This document shows, piece by piece, positions 61,430-64,000 of a DNA stretch of 64,000 bases. The position numbers were made by a program, and so were the translations under genes. The stretch is from an uncultured Chlorobiaceae bacterium. Lineage in GTDB: Bacteria > Bacteroidota > Chlorobiia > Chlorobiales > Chlorobiaceae. Each line of letters begins with the position of its first letter. The stretch's first letter is position 1. The DNA lies in the NCBI GenBank assembly GCA_903895195.1, contig CAITSZ010000027.1, positions 96,515 through 160,514 on the forward strand. Direction: 5' to 3'. The notes under the pieces were generated by a model, which made no database searches, was not told the origin of the DNA, and was given only the letters and a program-made list of their open reading frames with translations.

Positions 61430-62692
61430 TTAACACCACCCCCTGAGTTTCATGGCTTCTGCTACACGTTTAACCGCCACAATGTATGCGGCAAGACGGT
61501 TATGCACCTTATAGGCATGGCTTGATTGCTGCATAGCCAGGAATGCGGTTTTCATTTTTTGTTCGAGGCGATGGTGCACCTCTTCCTCTTCCCAGTAGTA
61601 GCCATAGGAGTTCTGCACCATCTCAAAATATGAAACGGTTACGCCTCCGGCATTGCAGAGAAGGTCGGGAATGATATACACGCCTTTATTATAAAGAATA
61701 GAGTCGGCTCCAGGGGTGGTTGGTCCGTTTGCAAGTTCGGCAATAATTTTTGCCCTGATATCAGCTGCATTTGCCTCTGTTATAACCGAATCAAGTGCTG
61801 CTGGAAAAAGAACGGCTACGTCAAGTTCCAGAAGTTCTTTATCAGAAATCGCTGCTGAGCCGGGAAAGCCTTTTACTGCGCCGGTCATTATTTTATGAGC
61901 CATGAGCGACTCATAGATAAAACCATCAGGGTTATAAATGCTTCCTGAAGAATCTGAAACCGCGATCACCTTCATACCGAGAAGTTCAACTGCAAGCTTA
62001 TGGGCATAAGAGCCGACATTGCCGTAGCCCTGAATTGCAGTTCTTGCTCCGACAAGGTTCATCCCAAGTCTACCAGCCGCTTCTCGTACACAATAGATGC
62101 CTCCTCTTGCAGTGGCATCACTCCTTCCTGCAGAGCCTCCAAGAGCGAGAGGTTTCCCGGTGATGACCCCGAATGAGTTATAGCCATGCATGATGGAATA
62201 TTCATCAGCCATCCAACCCATAATTTTTGGCGATGTGTATACATCCGGAGCAGGAATATCCTTTTCAGGGCCGAGGAAGCTTCCGAGCTGGCGAATATAA
62301 GCCCGTGACAACCTTTCAAGTTCAGCGGTGGACATGGTTTTCGGATTGCAGATTACTCCTCCCTTTCCGCCTCCGAGAGGAATATTCATGACTGCGGTTT
62401 TCCAGGTCATCCATGAGGCTAATGCTCTGACGGTATCGATAGTTTCTTCTGGATGAAAGCGGATCCCTCCCTTGTTAGGTCCTCTTGCATCATTATGCTG
62501 AACACGAAACCCATCAAAAATTTTCGTGCTTCCATTATCCATTTTTACTGGAATGGTAATGTGAAGCTCCCGTAAGGGGCGCCGCAAAATTTCATAAGCT
62601 GCCGGATCGAGCTTAATAATTGCGGCAGCTTCTTCAAGTTGTTTCTGCGAGGTGTAATAAGAACCGTTTTCAGGTAGGGGGTTCTGTTCCAT
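61430..62692 (-). CDS. gdhA: Glutamate dehydrogenase (Glu/Leu/Phe/Val family)
   Basis: Interconverts 2-oxoglutarate plus ammonia and glutamate. Landmarks: substrate-binding [19 protein letters not shown] with the catalytic Lys, [21 protein letters not shown], and the nucleotide loop [11 protein letters not shown]. The 420-residue length and motifs fit NAD-type hexameric enzymes. It is convergent with ribB (30-base gap) and follows dapF by 33 bases on the same strand. Confidence 0.92.
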   Translation of the reverse strand: MEQNPLPENGSYYTSQKQLEEAAAIIKLDPAAYEILRRPLRELHITIPVKMDNGSTKIFDGFRVQHNDARGPNKGGIRFHPEETIDTVRALASWMTWKTAVMNIPLGGGKGGVICNPKTMSTAELERLSRAYIRQLGSFLGPEKDIPAPDVYTSPKIMGWMADEYSIMHGYNSFGVITGKPLALGGSAGRSDATARGGIYCVREAAGRLGMNLVGARTAIQGYGNVGSYAHKLAVELLGMKVIAVSDSSGSIYNPDGFIYESLMAHKIMTGAVKGFPGSAAISDKELLELDVAVLFPAALDSVITEANAADIRAKIIAELANGPTTPGADSILYNKGVYIIPDLLCNAGGVTVSYFEMVQNSYGYYWEEEEVHHRLEQKMKTAFLAMQQSSHAYKVHNRLAAYIVAVKRVAEAMKLRGWC

Positions 62693-62725
62693 AAGTCAAG
62701 TATTCCGGAAAGTGCAAAGAGGTTT

Positions 62726-63526
62726 TTAATCAATGGTGAAGACGCCTTTGTAAACAATTTTTGCAGGTCCGGTGAGGAATACCTCATCCATTGTGTCATT
62801 GAACTGCACTTCAAGAGTGTCTCCGCTTTTTACGGTGGCACTAACTTTTTTACTTGTAATTTTATCAAGTCGAAAGCTCATCAAGGCAGCAGCAACAGCT
62901 CCTGTCCCACATGCAAGGGTTTCATCTTCAACACCGCGTTCAAAGGTGCGGATGGAAAGCGAATCCTGAGAGGTAATCTCTATAAAGTTGACGTTGGTTC
63001 CTTCTGGAAAGAAATCAGTTCTGTGTCTTATGGTGCGCCCGGTACCTGTAACATTGGCAGCTTTCAGGTTTGATGTGTAAATAATGGCATGCGGAGAGCC
63101 GGTGTTGACAAAGTGACAGAGCAATCCCTCAATTTCGATGTTGTTTCTAAACTCTTCAGGCGACAGCATCCTGAGCCGGACGGTTTCACTACCGGTAATC
63201 CATGCGTCATAGCGGTTGCTGTTGGCTTCGAATGCATAGCCGTTTACTGAGGATAGAGGAATCCCTATGGTGTAGGCAAAATATGCAGCGCATCTGCCTC
63301 CATTTCCGCACATTGAGCCGAGAAATCCATCTGCGTTGAAGTATTTCATGCTGAACGCATGCTTCGCAGAAGGTTCGATGAGAATAAGTCCGTCTGCCCC
63401 GATTCCTGTTCTTCTGGTGCAAAGCGTATTGATCTGAGTCTGAGACAGAGCAATAGAAAGGTCTCTGTTATCGATAACAATAAAATCATTGCCAGCTCCT
63501 GACAATTTGCTGAACGCGATATCCAT
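62726..63526 (-). CDS. dapF: Diaminopimelate epimerase
   Basis: Converts LL- to meso-diaminopimelate for lysine and peptidoglycan. Both active-site cysteines are visible: SMCGNGGRCAAYFAY and DETLACGTGAVAAAL; KLSGAGNDFIVIDN is the N-terminal signature. The ATG at 63526 gives the usual start and 266 residues; an upstream ATG at 63571 would add fifteen residues. It is divergent from pscA. Confidence 0.93.
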   Translation of the reverse strand: MDIAFSKLSGAGNDFIVIDNRDLSIALSQTQINTLCTRRTGIGADGLILIEPSAKHAFSMKYFNADGFLGSMCGNGGRCAAYFAYTIGIPLSSVNGYAFEANSNRYDAWITGSETVRLRMLSPEEFRNNIEIEGLLCHFVNTGSPHAIIYTSNLKAANVTGTGRTIRHRTDFFPEGTNVNFIEITSQDSLSIRTFERGVEDETLACGTGAVAAALMSFRLDKITSKKVSATVKSGDTLEVQFNDTMDEVFLTGPAKIVYKGVFTID

Positions 63527-63571
63527 ACTGGTAACGTATTCCTGATTAAGAGGTTTTCCATTGCCATTCAT

Positions 63572-63924
63572 AGCTCAAAAAGGCAAGAGGCAAGGGCTTT
63601 CATACTGTATAATAAAACAATAGGGCATTATTGCGCGGGCAAAAACTATTTATTATTAAATAAATTTTCTTATTTTACTGAGTGGTATATCTGGTGATTT
63701 GTTTGGGGTAATTGCCTTTTTTAAGCTGTCTTTTAGGGTGTTTTTCCATAGATTTTGAAAGTAATCATTTGCATTGCGTTACGAGAGAGATAAGGAGCTG
63801 AGGGTTTTTGGGTACAGGTGCAGTTCTCAACCTGAGGCTTGATTGTATTTGATAAGTGATAACGCAACGGTTTTCTTTTTGGTTTCTTTAACATGAAATA
63901 GGTCCAAACAAAGGAGAGAATACA
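63572..63924 (+). promoter_or_regulatory. Promoter and leader region of pscA
   Basis: About 350 AT-rich bases between divergent dapF and pscA. A clear Shine-Dalgarno (AAAGGAGAG, 63910-63918) precedes the pscA ATG. The region must hold the reaction-centre promoter, but I could not choose -35/-10 elements with confidence. No gene is seen in it. Confidence 0.5.
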
Positions 63925-64000
63925 ATGGCTGAACAAGTGAATCCGGCAGGAGTCAAGCCAAAGGGCACTGTCCCACCTCCCAAGGGGAACGCTCCTTCTC
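63925..64000 (+). CDS. pscA: Photosystem P840 reaction-centre core protein PscA (5' end only)
   Basis: Only the first 25 codons are in the window. The start MAEQVNPAGVKPKGTVPPPKG, a Pro/Lys/Gly-rich cytoplasmic lead, agrees with my memory of the N-terminus of Chlorobium PscA, which forms the homodimeric type I reaction-centre core binding bacteriochlorophyll a. This is the best single lineage marker in the window. Identity rests on a short stretch, so the call depends on what lies beyond 64000. Confidence 0.8.
   Translation, partial: MAEQVNPAGVKPKGTVPPPKGNAPS

Noticed and set aside
63733..63936. 67-codon minus-strand frame between dapF and pscA
   Set aside because: It runs through the pscA ribosome site and start and shows no family features.

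Overview
The window is almost certainly chromosomal DNA of a green sulfur bacterium (Chlorobiaceae, Chlorobium/Pelodictyon type), and the gene content points to an iron-oxidising phototroph. The lineage markers are the start of pscA (homodimeric P840 reaction-centre core) at the right edge, a CsmB-type chlorosome envelope protein, and an SdhA-SdhB-HdrB-like fumarate reductase of the kind used in the reductive TCA cycle. The iron-oxidation marker is a cyc2 gene (monohaem cytochrome fused to an outer-membrane porin). Species assignment is inference; I compared nothing by search.

Layout. 1-1965 (minus): ccsA (cut by the window edge) and resB, system II cytochrome c maturation. 2929-4182: cyc2, behind a 963-base gene-free divergent region. 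4508-10961: one compact operon of seven genes (Rieske protein, two-cluster ferredoxin, b6-type cytochrome b, subunit IV, octahaem membrane cytochrome with a coiled coil, monohaem lipoprotein, blue-copper protein) closed by a strong terminator. 11452-17605: a periplasmic/outer-membrane thiol and flavin block (TlpA-like thioredoxin, DUF4266 lipoprotein, DUF3570 barrel, Ig-like surface protein, ApbE flavin transferase, DsbD). Taken together, 1-17.6 kb looks like an extracytoplasmic electron-transfer island: Cyc2 takes electrons outside, soluble and anchored cytochromes and a cupredoxin carry them, and the b6-like complex exchanges them with the quinone pool.

17.6-31.1 kb is mixed housekeeping: methyltransferase, two RlpA paralogues, Kup potassium uptake, an HTH-PAS protein, a pentapeptide-repeat protein, an SDR, a lone receiver domain, and a minus-strand operon AmgK-like kinase / sugar nucleotidyltransferase / NamZ / sodium symporter that reads as MurNAc (cell-wall sugar) salvage. 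31.2-33.7 kb holds csmB, a flavodoxin with a C-terminal protochlorophyllide-reductase-like tail, and two poorly known proteins that may be photosynthesis related. 33.7-40 kb is an efflux operon controlled by two tandem CsoR-family regulators whose metal-ligand histidine is an asparagine, as in persulfide sensor CstR, with TolC, an RND pump, a P-II-like protein and an MBL-fold hydrolase resembling persulfide dioxygenases.

40-64 kb is core metabolism: CBS protein, fumarate reductase/succinate dehydrogenase, hemE, gmhA, ribH, plsC, thrC-thrB (minus), atpA-atpG, thrA, cinA, mutL, tRNA-Arg(CCT), mtgA, a rubredoxin, an FMN riboswitch with stand-alone ribB, glutamate dehydrogenase, dapF and the promoter region of pscA.
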